The position numbers were made by a program, and so were the translations under genes. The notes beneath the pieces are model-generated. The model was not told where the DNA came from and ran no database searches. It saw only the letters and a program-made list of their open reading frames with translations. From an uncultured Flavobacteriales bacterium (GTDB taxonomy: Bacteria > Bacteroidota > Bacteroidia > Flavobacteriales_D > Parvicellaceae), in the NCBI GenBank assembly GCA_913030835.1, contig CAJWDP010000003.1, forward strand, positions 47,212 to 111,211: DNA of 64,000 bases, read 5' to 3'. Shown here piece by piece: positions 18,899-29,400 of the stretch (the stretch's first letter is position 1; every line of letters begins with the position of its first letter).

Positions 18899-21013
18899 AT
18901 GGACAAATTAAAAATCACAACGACGATCAGTCTGATTCTATTGGTGACATTTTGTGAAGCACAAGATGCATTTTTTTCCAATTTCAACTACTCCAATGCA
19001 TTGGTTAACCCAGCTCAATCAGCTATAAGTGAAGACATCAATTTGCGGTTGTTGCATCGTAGTCAGTGGATGAACCTGGTCAACCCCTTTACGACCTCTC
19101 AATTCGAAGGGTCTTTTCCTTTGAGAAAATCAGTTACAGGAACTAAATATGGTGCAATCGGTGTATCATTTGTAAATGATCGCCTAGGTGATGGCGGGTA
19201 CCTGTCAACCAACCAATTCGGTTTGTCCTTTAATTATAATTTTCAACTAGGCGGTGGAAGTAGTTATCTCGCCGCAGGAATAAAAGCCGGTTATTTTAAT
19301 GGGGCAAGCTCGATCGACGGAATTACCACCGGCTCTCAATGGAATGGCGCTAATTTTGACCCCCAAGCGAACCTGGGAGAGGATCTCGCTAATCCGATTG
19401 TGAAGGGTGCTGAAGTTTCCCCTGCACTCATGTGGTATCAGAATGACTCACTTGGAGACAACAAGTATTATTTCGGCGTTGCCGCTTTTAATGTCCTTCA
19501 ACCTGAAACAGGAATGATCGTTCAGGGGTTTGGACTCCCCACAAGATATACGATTACGGGTGGTGCTCAATTTTTTGCAAGCAATAATTTTTCCATTTCG
19601 CCAAAACTACTAATGATGATGCAAGGGAACCAGTCCCAAGTGGTAATCGGTTCAGACTGGGTCTATCATATGCAAAGAACTAAGGAAAAAAAATCAGCCA
19701 TTGCATTAGCCACTGCCTACCGATTCGGAGATTCGTTCATTGTCGGTGCTAAGTACCTGACAAATACAATTGACATTGGAGTAAGTTATGATATGACAAC
19801 ATCCAAACTGACAGAAGGTCTGAGCACAACAACCGGAAGTTTGGAAGTATTCCTGAATTACAAAATAGCCAGCGAAAAAAAGGCGAAGCCATTTTTATAC
19901 TCCATCGTAATTTATGATGCACTCACTAAAAATGAATTAGCTGCAACTGCACGATACAACAGCTTAACAACTGGTGAAAAAGGAGTCATCGTTGAAAACA
20001 AGTCTTCGGCCACTTTCGATCTTCATCTAAAAGAGGAATACGCAATTTCTGTTGAAAAAGAAGGGTATACAACTCAAAATCTTTCGATCAAGAATTCGAA
20101 GGATAATGAATACAACGACACGGTTTATCTGGAAAGAGCGGTGATCAATTTTGATCTGGACATGCAGGTATTCGATAAGGACAACAATGAAGAAATCAGC
20201 GCTTCTGTTTTTCTTATTGATGAGGAAGGAAACGAAAAGCTGCTGGGAGAAGGAAATAAAATAAGCACTTCATTAGAAACTGGGGTGAATCATAAATTGG
20301 TAGTACGGTCCGACGGATATGACGACAAAGAATTTGAAATTTCTTACGACAAATTCGGTACGATGAATAGACCAATCTACTTGAACAAAAGTTTTATTGG
20401 AGCGTACCTGGGATTGAAAATAATTGATGAAGACACCAAAAAAGAGATCAAAGCAACCGTTATGGTAAGTGACATTACGGTGCCGTCAACCCCCATTAAT
20501 TCGTTGATGGTAATGAATGATTTTGCACCGGACGAGTACCCTTTAAGCATGAATAAAAAGTTTGAAATATTGGTTACCAAAGAGGGGTATTTTAATAATT
20601 CATTGAAGCTCGAAGTAGCGAATGACCAACCAATTAAAAAGGTAATTGAACTCTCCGCTTTAGGTGTAGGCAAGAGTATTATATTGGATGACCTTCTTTT
20701 TAAAACAGGAAAAGCAGAGCTGGATGAAAGATCATACCGATTACTGGACCAGCTTGTTGATTTCATGAATCAAAATTCAACCTTAACCATAGAAATAGGC
20801 GGACACACGGACAACGTAGGCTCAGATAGCTATAATCAAAAGTTATCTGAGGCCAGAGCGAAATCTGCCGTGGAATATCTAGTACGAAAAGACATTACCA
20901 GTAATCGACTCAAAGCGAAAGGATACGGGGAATCCAGTCCAATTGCAACCAATGAAACCGATGCCGGACGGACAAAAAACCGAAGAGTCGAGATGAAGGT
21001 TACCGGTAAATAA
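18899..21013 (+). CDS. PorP/SprF-type outer membrane protein fused to an OmpA peptidoglycan-binding domain
   Basis: 704 residues. After a signal peptide (ending CEAQ) comes a PorP/SprF barrel (about 22-320), recognised by the FSNFNYSNALVNPA opening, LLHRSQW, and the repeated G-x-S-F-x-Y strands ending with IGVSYDMTTSKL. Then follow about three sandwich domains of carboxypeptidase-regulatory style (GYTTQNLSIKN, GYDDKEFEI, GYFNNSLKLEV) and a C-terminal OmpA domain (~595-704; GGHTDNVGSDSYNQKLSEARA, NRRVEM). PorP/SprF proteins assist type B T9SS substrates, and OmpA domains hold the protein to peptidoglycan, a role played by separate PorE-like proteins elsewhere. It lies three bases after the type B cargo gene, and its stop overlaps the next start (TAATG). 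Confidence 0.88.
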   Translation: MDKLKITTTISLILLVTFCEAQDAFFSNFNYSNALVNPAQSAISEDINLRLLHRSQWMNLVNPFTTSQFEGSFPLRKSVTGTKYGAIGVSFVNDRLGDGGYLSTNQFGLSFNYNFQLGGGSSYLAAGIKAGYFNGASSIDGITTGSQWNGANFDPQANLGEDLANPIVKGAEVSPALMWYQNDSLGDNKYYFGVAAFNVLQPETGMIVQGFGLPTRYTITGGAQFFASNNFSISPKLLMMMQGNQSQVVIGSDWVYHMQRTKEKKSAIALATAYRFGDSFIVGAKYLTNTIDIGVSYDMTTSKLTEGLSTTTGSLEVFLNYKIASEKKAKPFLYSIVIYDALTKNELAATARYNSLTTGEKGVIVENKSSATFDLHLKEEYAISVEKEGYTTQNLSIKNSKDNEYNDTVYLERAVINFDLDMQVFDKDNNEEISASVFLIDEEGNEKLLGEGNKISTSLETGVNHKLVVRSDGYDDKEFEISYDKFGTMNRPIYLNKSFIGAYLGLKIIDEDTKKEIKATVMVSDITVPSTPINSLMVMNDFAPDEYPLSMNKKFEILVTKEGYFNNSLKLEVANDQPIKKVIELSALGVGKSIILDDLLFKTGKAELDERSYRLLDQLVDFMNQNSTLTIEIGGHTDNVGSDSYNQKLSEARAKSAVEYLVRKDITSNRLKAKGYGESSPIATNETDAGRTKNRRVEMKVTGK

Positions 21014-22830
21014 TGCGGCTGCCTTTCTTCATACTAGTTGTTGCGTTTACACAATCTTCATTGGCACAACTTCCCGCAAATATGTATGGAGATACAGCGA
21101 ATGCACCGTTCTACCATGGAGTAACTTCAGGAGACCCATTAGCGGATCAAGTCATTATTTGGACAAAAATATCGTCATCAGCTGCAATTGAAAAGGTATT
21201 TTGGGAACTGTCAGTCTATCCTGATTTCTCTTGGATCAATAAGCGCGACTCAGTAGTCGTTGATGCCTCTACAGATTTCACGGTAAAAGTAGATGTAACG
21301 GGTTTATCTCCCAGTACGATCTACTACTACAGGTTTAAAGACGAACAGGGACGTTACTCAGCAACGGGAACAACCCGGACAGCACCGTTGTCAACAGACG
21401 TTCTTTCACACATGCGATTCGCAGTGGTGTCGTGCACCAGTGTCTATTCCGGCTTCTTTAATGGATACAAACGCATCAGTGAACGAAATGATATCGATTT
21501 CGTAATGCACCTTGGAGATTACATCTATGACTTTGTCGATGAGGATGAGGAAGTAAGAGTGCCTTCTCCCTACCCTTCAGTGCCATCCAATTTGCAAGAG
21601 TGGCGAGACAGACATGCATATTATCTGCTTGATCCTGACTTGCGGGCCGCAAGACAACAACATCCGTGGATCGCTATTTGGGACAATCACGACCTTTCAA
21701 ATATAGGAGCTCCAGATTTCGATGCGTCGATACAAGCTTTCTATGAATACCTTCCCGTTCGGATATCTGATCCTAGCGATTCTTCTAAATTATGGCGTAA
21801 ATTTTCTTACGGGGCATTGATGGAAGTCTATATGATCGATATGTATACAAAAAAGGACATTGACCTGATTACACCAACGGATTACCATATTCTTGGTCAG
21901 GAACAGGATTACTGGCTTAAAACAGAGCTTTCCGCTTCCACCGCACGATGGAAGATTATAGGAAATCAAAAAATGGTTGCAGGATGGTCGGTTATTGGCT
22001 TGCCAAGCTGGTTCCCCGGTGATGGAACTTATTTGACTACCAGCTCATGGGACGGTTGGGATGTAGCTCGAGACGAATTGCTTCTTTACCTTAAAGACAA
22101 TGCAATAAATAATGTGGTATTTATGAGCGGTGATTCGCATGTAACGTTAGTTGCAGACCTTTCCGATGACCCATATGACCCGGGAAACTACAGTGGAAGC
22201 AGTGGTGCAGGATCGATCGCATGTGAGTTTCTTCCCACAAGTTTAACTCGTGGGAATTTTGATGAAATGGGAATTTCATCTGCTTTACTTCCGTTAGCTA
22301 CAAGTCTGAGTAATACTGCCAATCCTAATCATGTCCACGCAGAATTTGTAAGTCATGGTTATGGCATTGTCGACGTGGATCCGGATACATTGGTCGCTGA
22401 ACTCTGGTATTCGGATATTCTCAACCAAACAAATATAGAGTCTTTCAGTGAGGGATATTATGTTCTAAATGGAATGAACCACTGGGAAAGGAGCACCCTA
22501 AGTACACCAAGTGCATCAAAAGATACGCTCTATTTATTGTCAAATAGAGATATTTTATCCAATCGTATAGTTGCTTATCCTATTCCCACTTCGAATGCGA
22601 TTCATGTTAGTATTTCAGACGAACAAGGCCAATCGGCAATACAAATCCACTCACTTGAAGTGTATAATTTGGCAAATGGCAAAATGGTTAAAAGGAAAAC
22701 TTTACGTAATTCAGAGCAATCGGTCTATATGGATGTTTCTGATTTAACGTCCGGAACGTTTGCATTGGTTATTTATGATGATAAAAAGGAAAAAGTCGGT
22801 AGCATCAAATTTGTTAAAATCAGCGACTAA
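21013..22830 (+). CDS. Secreted PhoD-family alkaline phosphatase with T9SS type A sorting domain
   Basis: 605 residues. Signal peptide (1-19), a PhoD N-terminal Ig-like domain opening with HGVTSGDPLADQVIIWTK, then the metallophosphatase core: SCTSVYSGFFNGYKR, HLGDYIYD, WDNHDLSN and MSGDSHVTLVADL supply the metal ligands. The last ~85 residues resemble a type A sorting domain (AYPIPTSNAIHVSI ... IKFVKISD). PhoD enzymes are Ca/Fe-dependent phosphomonoesterases/diesterases, usually exported by Tat; no twin-arginine motif is seen here, and the T9SS tag suggests surface display. ATG overlaps the previous stop, pointing to translational coupling. The stop overlaps that of the convergent siaC gene by four bases. 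Confidence 0.9.
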   Translation: MRLPFFILVVAFTQSSLAQLPANMYGDTANAPFYHGVTSGDPLADQVIIWTKISSSAAIEKVFWELSVYPDFSWINKRDSVVVDASTDFTVKVDVTGLSPSTIYYYRFKDEQGRYSATGTTRTAPLSTDVLSHMRFAVVSCTSVYSGFFNGYKRISERNDIDFVMHLGDYIYDFVDEDEEVRVPSPYPSVPSNLQEWRDRHAYYLLDPDLRAARQQHPWIAIWDNHDLSNIGAPDFDASIQAFYEYLPVRISDPSDSSKLWRKFSYGALMEVYMIDMYTKKDIDLITPTDYHILGQEQDYWLKTELSASTARWKIIGNQKMVAGWSVIGLPSWFPGDGTYLTTSSWDGWDVARDELLLYLKDNAINNVVFMSGDSHVTLVADLSDDPYDPGNYSGSSGAGSIACEFLPTSLTRGNFDEMGISSALLPLATSLSNTANPNHVHAEFVSHGYGIVDVDPDTLVAELWYSDILNQTNIESFSEGYYVLNGMNHWERSTLSTPSASKDTLYLLSNRDILSNRIVAYPIPTSNAIHVSISDEQGQSAIQIHSLEVYNLANGKMVKRKTLRNSEQSVYMDVSDLTSGTFALVIYDDKKEKVGSIKFVKISD

Positions 22831-23210
22831 TTGTTACCGACACAAAGATGATTAATAGTTAAAGAAGTAATCTTTTCGTAATCCAATCCAATCCGTTTAA
22901 TATCGTCATCACCCTGATCAAATTTCCAGATGACGACAATTTCTGCTCCGTTCTCTTCAGCCAATTCGAGACGTTTAAGAATCTGATATACGGCAATTAT
23001 TGATGAACTGGACAAATAATAAAAGTAAAATTCAAACGTTTTCTTGCCCTTGATCTGATTCTTTTCCAACCAGTCTGTCAGGGGATTGTAGAATTTTTTT
23101 GTGTTTTCGGGGAACGATTTACCTGATACTACGAGCAACTCATTGGCTAAATTCCAATCTACTTTTGGGGTATTTTTACCCTCCTCTATTTGCAGGTTAT
23201 TTAACTCCAT
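22827..23210 (-). CDS. SiaC-type regulatory protein (DUF1987) paired with SiaB kinase
   Basis: 127 residues from ATG 23210; an in-frame GTG at 23225 would overlap the siaB stop (TAGTG) and add five residues. SiaC features are the TPKVDW segment, GKSFPENTKKFYNPL and the DWLEKN helix. At the place of the phosphorylated NTS motif it has YYLSSSS (residues 64-70 from this start), so Ser replaces the usual Thr and the Asn is Leu. The orphan SiaC at 463-858 keeps the normal NTST. The neighbouring SiaB kinase is the expected partner. Either the kinase phosphorylates serine here or this copy has a different mode; the sequence alone does not decide. Confidence 0.85.
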   Translation of the reverse strand: MELNNLQIEEGKNTPKVDWNLANELLVVSGKSFPENTKKFYNPLTDWLEKNQIKGKKTFEFYFYYLSSSSIIAVYQILKRLELAEENGAEIVVIWKFDQGDDDIKRIGLDYEKITSLTINHLCVGNN

Positions 23211-23224
23211 TGTAAAACCCGTCA

Positions 23225-23800
23225 CTACCGATCAATCTTTATTTCAATGGAGAAGCATGATAGGCTATCATTGATTTGGTGCATATTGAAATTCAGCTTG
23301 TTTTTGGACTTCATCGCCATAGTAATAAATCCAAGACCAGCACCTCCTTTATTAGAAATGATACCGTTGGTTAACACCTCCATGTACAAACTTTTCACTT
23401 GTTTTTCGTCGTAGGAATTAATTTCCGACAAACGGTCCTCGATAACCTGTCTGTTTGTGTTGTAAATAAGATTGGCCAGCGTCACCAAGTACTCCCCATC
23501 ATCCTGACCGATCAGGAGAAAGGAAGCTTGATTTCCATCCTCATCTTTTTCACCATGAAGTCGTATATTCTGAAGACCTTCCACTAGGATACTGAACATC
23601 CTTTTTACGGTTCCTTTTCGATCTCCGGCATCCAACATAGCCTCTTCTACCCCATTGGAAATTGAATTCACCAAGTCCTGACTGAATTCTCCGAAATGAG
23701 AAACAATAATCTTCTTATTCATCGAGATATTATAATTCCCGTAAATCTCCTGGTAACGCGAATTACATACCTCTAAAACATTATTTGACTCTTTGCTCAT
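23225..23800 (-). CDS. SiaB-family protein kinase
   Basis: 191 residues with a GHKL/HATPase-like kinase fold as in SiaB: the N-box ILVEGLQNIRLHG near 95 and the G-box GGAGLGFITMAMKS near 155, with family-typical NISMNKKIIVSHFGEFSQDLVNS near the start. SiaB phosphorylates its partner SiaC; in Pseudomonas the module controls a diguanylate cyclase and aggregation. No cyclase or PP2C phosphatase gene is adjacent, so the module may be split on the chromosome. It is followed directly by a siaC gene. A short upstream open reading frame with a strong Shine-Dalgarno sequence precedes the ATG. Confidence 0.85.
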   Translation of the reverse strand: MSKESNNVLEVCNSRYQEIYGNYNISMNKKIIVSHFGEFSQDLVNSISNGVEEAMLDAGDRKGTVKRMFSILVEGLQNIRLHGEKDEDGNQASFLLIGQDDGEYLVTLANLIYNTNRQVIEDRLSEINSYDEKQVKSLYMEVLTNGIISNKGGAGLGFITMAMKSKNKLNFNMHQINDSLSCFSIEIKIDR

Positions 23801-23805
23801 CCAAG

Positions 23806-23823
23806 TTAGTCGATAATATCCAT
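23806..23823 (-). other. Possible five-codon leader peptide before siaB, with perfect Shine-Dalgarno
   Basis: On the minus strand AAGGAGGT (23838-23831) lies seven bases before ATG GAT ATT ATC GAC TAA (MDIID). Its stop is five bases before the siaB ATG. Strong Shine-Dalgarno sites are unusual in Bacteroidota. It may be chance, or it may couple translation to siaB. Confidence 0.3.
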
Positions 23824-23849
23824 CGACGACACCTCCTTTATAAACGTTG

Positions 23850-23877
23850 CAAGATAAAAATAATCCGTAAAAATCAA
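23850..23877 (-). promoter_or_regulatory. Possible promoter of the siaB-siaC operon
   Basis: Minus strand: TTG (23877-23875), 18 bases, TATCTTG (23856-23850), one T short of TAnnTTTG. It would give a leader of about 45 bases that includes the small MDIID frame. Confidence 0.35.
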
Positions 23878-23880
23878 CTC

Positions 23881-24229
23881 ATATATTTTCAAAAAAGAAC
23901 TTGATTTTGGCAAAGTCTTTGATGAAAAAGTACGACTAGGAATCATAATATTTGGGATTATTGTCAACTAGTATATGACAGCCTTTTGTTATATTGAGTT
24001 TTCACCAAATTGATTATCCTGTGAATTTGAAATAATTTAATCGTACGGAAAACAGTATTCAGTACTATTTGTTTACCTACAGTGGAACATATATCGCAAA
24101 AATCAATATTGCTTATTATTGTTCCGAAAAAAGGAAAGATTCAATTTACCATATGATAAATAGCACTTCCAATTCATGACTTATTTTTACGCTGCTAACA
24201 ACCCAACAATGAATCTACTAAAATTACAA
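23881..24229. other. Intergenic region with no gene seen
   Basis: This AT-rich stretch lies between the siaB promoter and the PKD/GEVED gene on opposite strands. I see no RNA gene, repeat or convincing open frame. It should hold the promoter of the rightward operon, but no clear TAnnTTTG box stands out. Confidence 0.5.
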
Positions 24230-26476
24230 ATGAAAAAACTAGCGATACTGGCCTGCTTCGCTCTATTTTCCAACGTAACCTTTTGTGTTACAATTACATT
24301 GGGAACAAGTGCTGGAACAAATTCCGGAACCACTTACCCCGCACCTTATGGTAATTGGTATTGGGGTGCGAAGCATCAACTACTTATATCTGCGTCCGAA
24401 TTGATTTCAGAAGGCATGTCTGCAGGAGACATTAATAGTCTAGCATTTAACGTACAATCAGCTAATGGAACAGCTTTAGAAGATTATACCATTCAAATTA
24501 AGCATACAGGAGCGAGTTCAGCAACAAATTTTGAAACAAGCGGATTTACGACAGTTTTTGGTCCTATGAACTATACGCCTGCCAGCGGATGGAATGTTCA
24601 TACTTTTGCTTCACCGTTTTTTTGGGATGGGGTTCAAAATTTGCTCATTGATGTTTGTTTCAACAACACCTCTTTTACACAAAACGATATTGTATTTCAC
24701 ACATCAACTTCATTCACATCAGTAGTCTACACATTTCAGGATGCGTTGAATGTTTGTACTTCTCCGGGGTTCGTGCAAACTTCTGATGAAAGACCTGATA
24801 TTCAGCTGGACTGGACAGAACCTGCCATTCCACCCAGTGCTGAATTCTCTGCTTCCACATTGTTCTCTTGCTCCGGTTCCGTGTGCTTTTCTGATCTTTC
24901 AACCAATTCTCCCACTCAATGGCTTTGGGACTTTGGAGATGGTTCAACTGACAACGTTCAGAACCCATGTCATACGTACACCACCAGCGGAACTTATACG
25001 GTAACCCTGACTGCTACAAATGCATTTGGTTCGGATGTTGAAGTAAAAACTGCATTAGTTACCATAAATTTATCAGCACCGACGCCTACGGCAGCATCAT
25101 GCACTCCAACTACTTTGGTGGGAACCTTAGGTTTTGGAATAACCAATGTTCACTTGAACGGAATAAATAATGCTTCCGGAGACGGTAGTGAAGGTTATGG
25201 AGATTTTACCTGCCAGCAAACCACACTGTATGCGGGGCAATCCTATAATTTAGAAGTTCTTTTTTCAGGACCCACCACGCTTAATGGAGCCGCATGGATC
25301 GATTTCAATAATGACGGAACTCTAGACGATGCTACTGAAAAAATTGCTGAAACAAACGGAACCATGAGTATCAACCAATCCGTAGTTATTCCCGCTTCAG
25401 CTGTATTAAACACACCCTTGCGACTTAGAGTTAGTGCTGACTACGATTTTCTTGGGACACCCAACCCATGTTCAGATCTTGAGTATGGCCAGGCCGAAGA
25501 TTATACAGTAGTTGTCGAACAAGATACTTCTCCACCGGATGCCGGGTTCACCTCCAATGTAATTGTAACCTGTGATGGCGTAGTTTCTTTTGAAGATCTT
25601 TCCACGAATATTCCTATCGCTTGGCTTTGGGACTTTGGAGACGGATCTACAGACGTGGCTCAAAATCCAACTCATACATATACCACTAGCGGGACATATG
25701 ACGTATCACTCATCGCATCGAATGCATTTGGAAATGATACGGAACTCGTTGTGGGATATATTACTGTTAATTTGGAAGATGGACTGGTAGCTTCTTCATG
25801 CACGCCTTCTACCCTGGGATACTGCTGCGATTATGGCATTTATAATTTCCAGCTCAATTCCATAAACAACTCTTCGCCGGATGGTATTGAGGGCTATCGG
25901 GATTACTCTTGTGAGCAAAACACCACTTTAGATATTCATCTGAGCTATACCATGGAGGTACGAACTGGTCCTAATGTGCACGACACGAAAGTGTGGATTG
26001 ACTACAATAACGACGGAACTTTCGATGACTTAACTGAGCTGATCATGGATGCTCCGAGTCAAATCGATCCGTCGATGACCTATAGTCCTCCGGCCTCTGC
26101 ATTGTTAAACACACCTGTTCGAATGCGCGTTATGAGTGACGTGGTTGGTGGAATTTCAGACGCTTGTTCAGATCAGACTTTTGGACAGACGGAAGACTAC
26201 GGTATTTCATTCGTCGATCCAACATCTATCTCAGAAGTTAAAGCCCCTCAGATTAATGTCTATCCAAATCCTGTAAACAGTTCTTTTATAACAACTACAA
26301 CAGGACAGCAAATTCGGAGCTTAACTATTGTGGATCTTACCGGAAGAATTTTAGCGAAAAAACAAGCAAGCAACACATCTATTGAAACTGACGTCTCTCA
26401 TTTGGTAGCAGGGCACTATTATGTGATTGTGGATATTGGAAACAAAAACATCATAAAACCATTCATAAAACTTTAA
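24230..26476 (+). CDS. Surface protein with PKD and GEVED domains and T9SS type A sorting domain
   Basis: 748 residues from ATG 24230, chosen because it starts the signal peptide directly (MKKLAILACFALFS); in-frame ATGs at 24209 and 24176 would only lengthen it. After an N-terminal sandwich domain of ~170 residues there are two copies of a module: a PKD domain (WLWDFGDGST, HTYTTSGTY) followed by a GEVED domain (EGYGDF or EGYRDY, WIDFNNDGT or WIDYNNDGT, GQAEDY or GQTEDY). The end is a type A sorting domain (VYPNPVNSSF ... IIKPFIKL). GEVED domains occur on secreted proteins of aquatic bacteria and may bind metal; the role is unknown. It is 12 bases upstream of the giant adhesin gene, so likely one operon. 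Confidence 0.87.
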   Translation: MKKLAILACFALFSNVTFCVTITLGTSAGTNSGTTYPAPYGNWYWGAKHQLLISASELISEGMSAGDINSLAFNVQSANGTALEDYTIQIKHTGASSATNFETSGFTTVFGPMNYTPASGWNVHTFASPFFWDGVQNLLIDVCFNNTSFTQNDIVFHTSTSFTSVVYTFQDALNVCTSPGFVQTSDERPDIQLDWTEPAIPPSAEFSASTLFSCSGSVCFSDLSTNSPTQWLWDFGDGSTDNVQNPCHTYTTSGTYTVTLTATNAFGSDVEVKTALVTINLSAPTPTAASCTPTTLVGTLGFGITNVHLNGINNASGDGSEGYGDFTCQQTTLYAGQSYNLEVLFSGPTTLNGAAWIDFNNDGTLDDATEKIAETNGTMSINQSVVIPASAVLNTPLRLRVSADYDFLGTPNPCSDLEYGQAEDYTVVVEQDTSPPDAGFTSNVIVTCDGVVSFEDLSTNIPIAWLWDFGDGSTDVAQNPTHTYTTSGTYDVSLIASNAFGNDTELVVGYITVNLEDGLVASSCTPSTLGYCCDYGIYNFQLNSINNSSPDGIEGYRDYSCEQNTTLDIHLSYTMEVRTGPNVHDTKVWIDYNNDGTFDDLTELIMDAPSQIDPSMTYSPPASALLNTPVRMRVMSDVVGGISDACSDQTFGQTEDYGISFVDPTSISEVKAPQINVYPNPVNSSFITTTTGQQIRSLTIVDLTGRILAKKQASNTSIETDVSHLVAGHYYVIVDIGNKNIIKPFIKL

Positions 26477-26488
26477 TTTTGAAACTCA

Positions 26489-29400
26489 ATGCTGAATAGA
26501 TTTATTGTTTGCATCTGTTTTCTTTTGTTGGGATACAATTCCAATGCGACACATTTGATTGGGGGTAATCTAGGTTACGAATACATCGGCCCTGTCGTGA
26601 TCGGAGGTGTGACCAAATACAGATATAAAATTATCTTAACCACTTATACCAATTGTGGGCCTGATGCAAATCCAGCATTTCAAATTGAGCCGGAATCCGG
26701 CCCTTTATATGTAGGTATTTATGAGCACGATGTTGCGGGTGTTCCCCTTGGCGGAGTGGATAAAAATTTGGTAGACACAATCGGTTTGGTTCGGGTAGAT
26801 ACTACCAAAATTACACCGGAGCTTCCTACTAGCTGTACCGTAGGTGCGTCGACTTGTATTTTCGAAGCAATCTATGAGGGTTTTATAAATCTCGACCTTA
26901 ACTTTACAGGATACCACGTTTTTTATGACCGATGTTGCCGAAATGGAAGTATTGTAAATCTGGCAACACCCGGTGCAGAAGGCCTGGCTTTCGATGCGTA
27001 CATTGGTCCTCCCTTAGTAGGGAATAGTTCACCGGTATTTACAGATGTACCCATTCCTTTCTTATGTGTGGGAGATACAACAAGCATACTTAATACAGCG
27101 GTTGACCCTGATGGTGATCAGCTCGTTTATTCCTTTGTAGATCCTTACGCAGGATTTAGCTCTGCGGGCGCGCCAGCTCCGCTCCCTCCGGACCCTACCC
27201 TTGGGTGGACCATTCCCACAGTTACATGGGGTGGAGGTTACAGCCCTACAGTTCCATTTGGAGCAGGGGGATATTCCTTTATTGATGGTGCAACAGGTCT
27301 TACAGCTTATTATTCACCCAATATTGGCGACTATGTAGTTGCCGTGGAAATCACTGAATACAACGCAAGTGGAAATATCGTTGGAATCACCAGGAGAGAC
27401 CTTCAGTTATTGGTTCTCAATTGCCCGCCAAATCCGGCACCGAATATTGATCCAACAGCCGGCACAACCCTGAATAGTTTTACGGTAGTGGAAGGTGAAA
27501 CACTTTGTTTTGATTTTGGGTTTGACGATCCAAACAATGACAGCGTTGTTCTAACGGTAAACGGAGATATTTTTGACGCTAGTATCACCAATCCTCCTGC
27601 TACTATTGACACTCCTGCAATTGGCCTTGATACGGTATCGGCGCAATTTTGTTGGACAACGGGATGCGGTCAGGCTCAAACGCTTCCTTATCAATTTTCT
27701 GCCAGTGTGACGGACAATGGATGTCCACCAAAAACCACAAATGAGGTTTATTTAATTACTGTAGTGCCGTATCCCGCGCCTGACACATTATTCGGCCCCA
27801 TAGTTATATGCCAGAACGACACCGCAACATACACGACCCAACTGATTACTGATGCTACATACAACTGGACTATCACAGGAGGAACTGTCATCGGATCAAG
27901 CGGAAATCAGGCTACCATATTATGGACTTCTCCCGGTACCGGTAATGTTTCAGTTACCGCAACCAGCTTAGCCGGTTGCGAATCCTTACCGATCGACCTT
28001 GATGTAACCGTTATTTCGTCACCTTCAGTTGACGCAGGAGGAGATCAATTTATTTGTAATGGAGATTCTGTCCAATTGGGAGGAAGTCCGACCGGTCCAA
28101 TAGGGGCGAGCTATCAATGGGCCCCAAATACAAATATTGACGACAATACCCTATCCAACCCTTCAGTATATCCATCTTCTTCAACAGACTACATTGTGAT
28201 AGTTAGTGTTGGTGGTGTATGCGATGGCAGAGATACTGTAACCGTAACCGTTGGGACGGTAAGTATGGACGCTGGACAGGATTCTACGATTTGTTTTGGG
28301 GACAGTTTGCAATTGCAGGCAACTGGTGGTGTTACTTATTCATGGACACCATCAACCGGACTCTCCGACCCCACTATTCCCGATCCAATCGCTCAACCGG
28401 ATTCCACAACAGTGTACTATGTTGATATTGCCGACGCAAGCGCCTGTTCCGGTGTTGATTCTGTAATAATAACCGTAACACCACTCCCAACGATTTCTAT
28501 TAGTAATGATACAACTATTTGTGAAGGAGATTGCGCGCAACTATTGGCCACCGGAGGAGGAAGCTACGATTGGTCGCCTGCGTTAAGTTTATCTGATCCT
28601 ACAATCACCAATCCAGTTGCATGCATTACCAATAACGAGACATTCCAGGTGATTGTCAATAGTCTTGGTTGTGAAGATTCTGCATCCGTTAACGTTACAG
28701 TCAACCCTGCTCCAATCGCAGTAGCCGGAAACGATACTTCCGTTTGTGAAAATGAATGTGCTGTGCTAAATGGAAGCGGAGGAATTGGTTACGACTGGTC
28801 TCCTGCAGGAAGCCTGAGTGATCCAACACTTGCAGGTCCTACAGCATGCCCGAGCACCAGTGTAGACTATGAATTGACAGTGACAGATATCAATGGATGC
28901 ACAGATACAGATTCAGTAAGGATAACCGTCAATGCACTACCGAATGTAGATGCAGGAAGCGATATAGATCTATGTACCGGATCTGATACGACGCTAAATG
29001 CTTCCGGCGCTGTTTCTTATAGCTGGTCTCCCATTACTGATCTTTCAGATCCTTCCATATTTAACCCCGTAGCTTCACCAACTTCGACCACCGTTTACAC
29101 CGTAACAGGAACAGATGTGAACAATTGCTCAGATACAAACAGTATTGTGATAACCGTGAATGCGCTTCCAACAATTACCGTTTCCAACGACACCACCATA
29201 TGCAGCGGCGACACAGCTCAACTGGCTGCCACAGGAGGAACTGTTTACAATTGGACCCCACCAATTGGATTATCCGACCCGAATGTTTCCAATCCGGTAT
29301 CAAGTGCAGGGGTAACGTCGAATTATACTGTTCACGTAATTGACGGGGCAGGATGTGAAGATTCAGCATCCGTATTGATCACCGTAAATGACCTCCCAAT

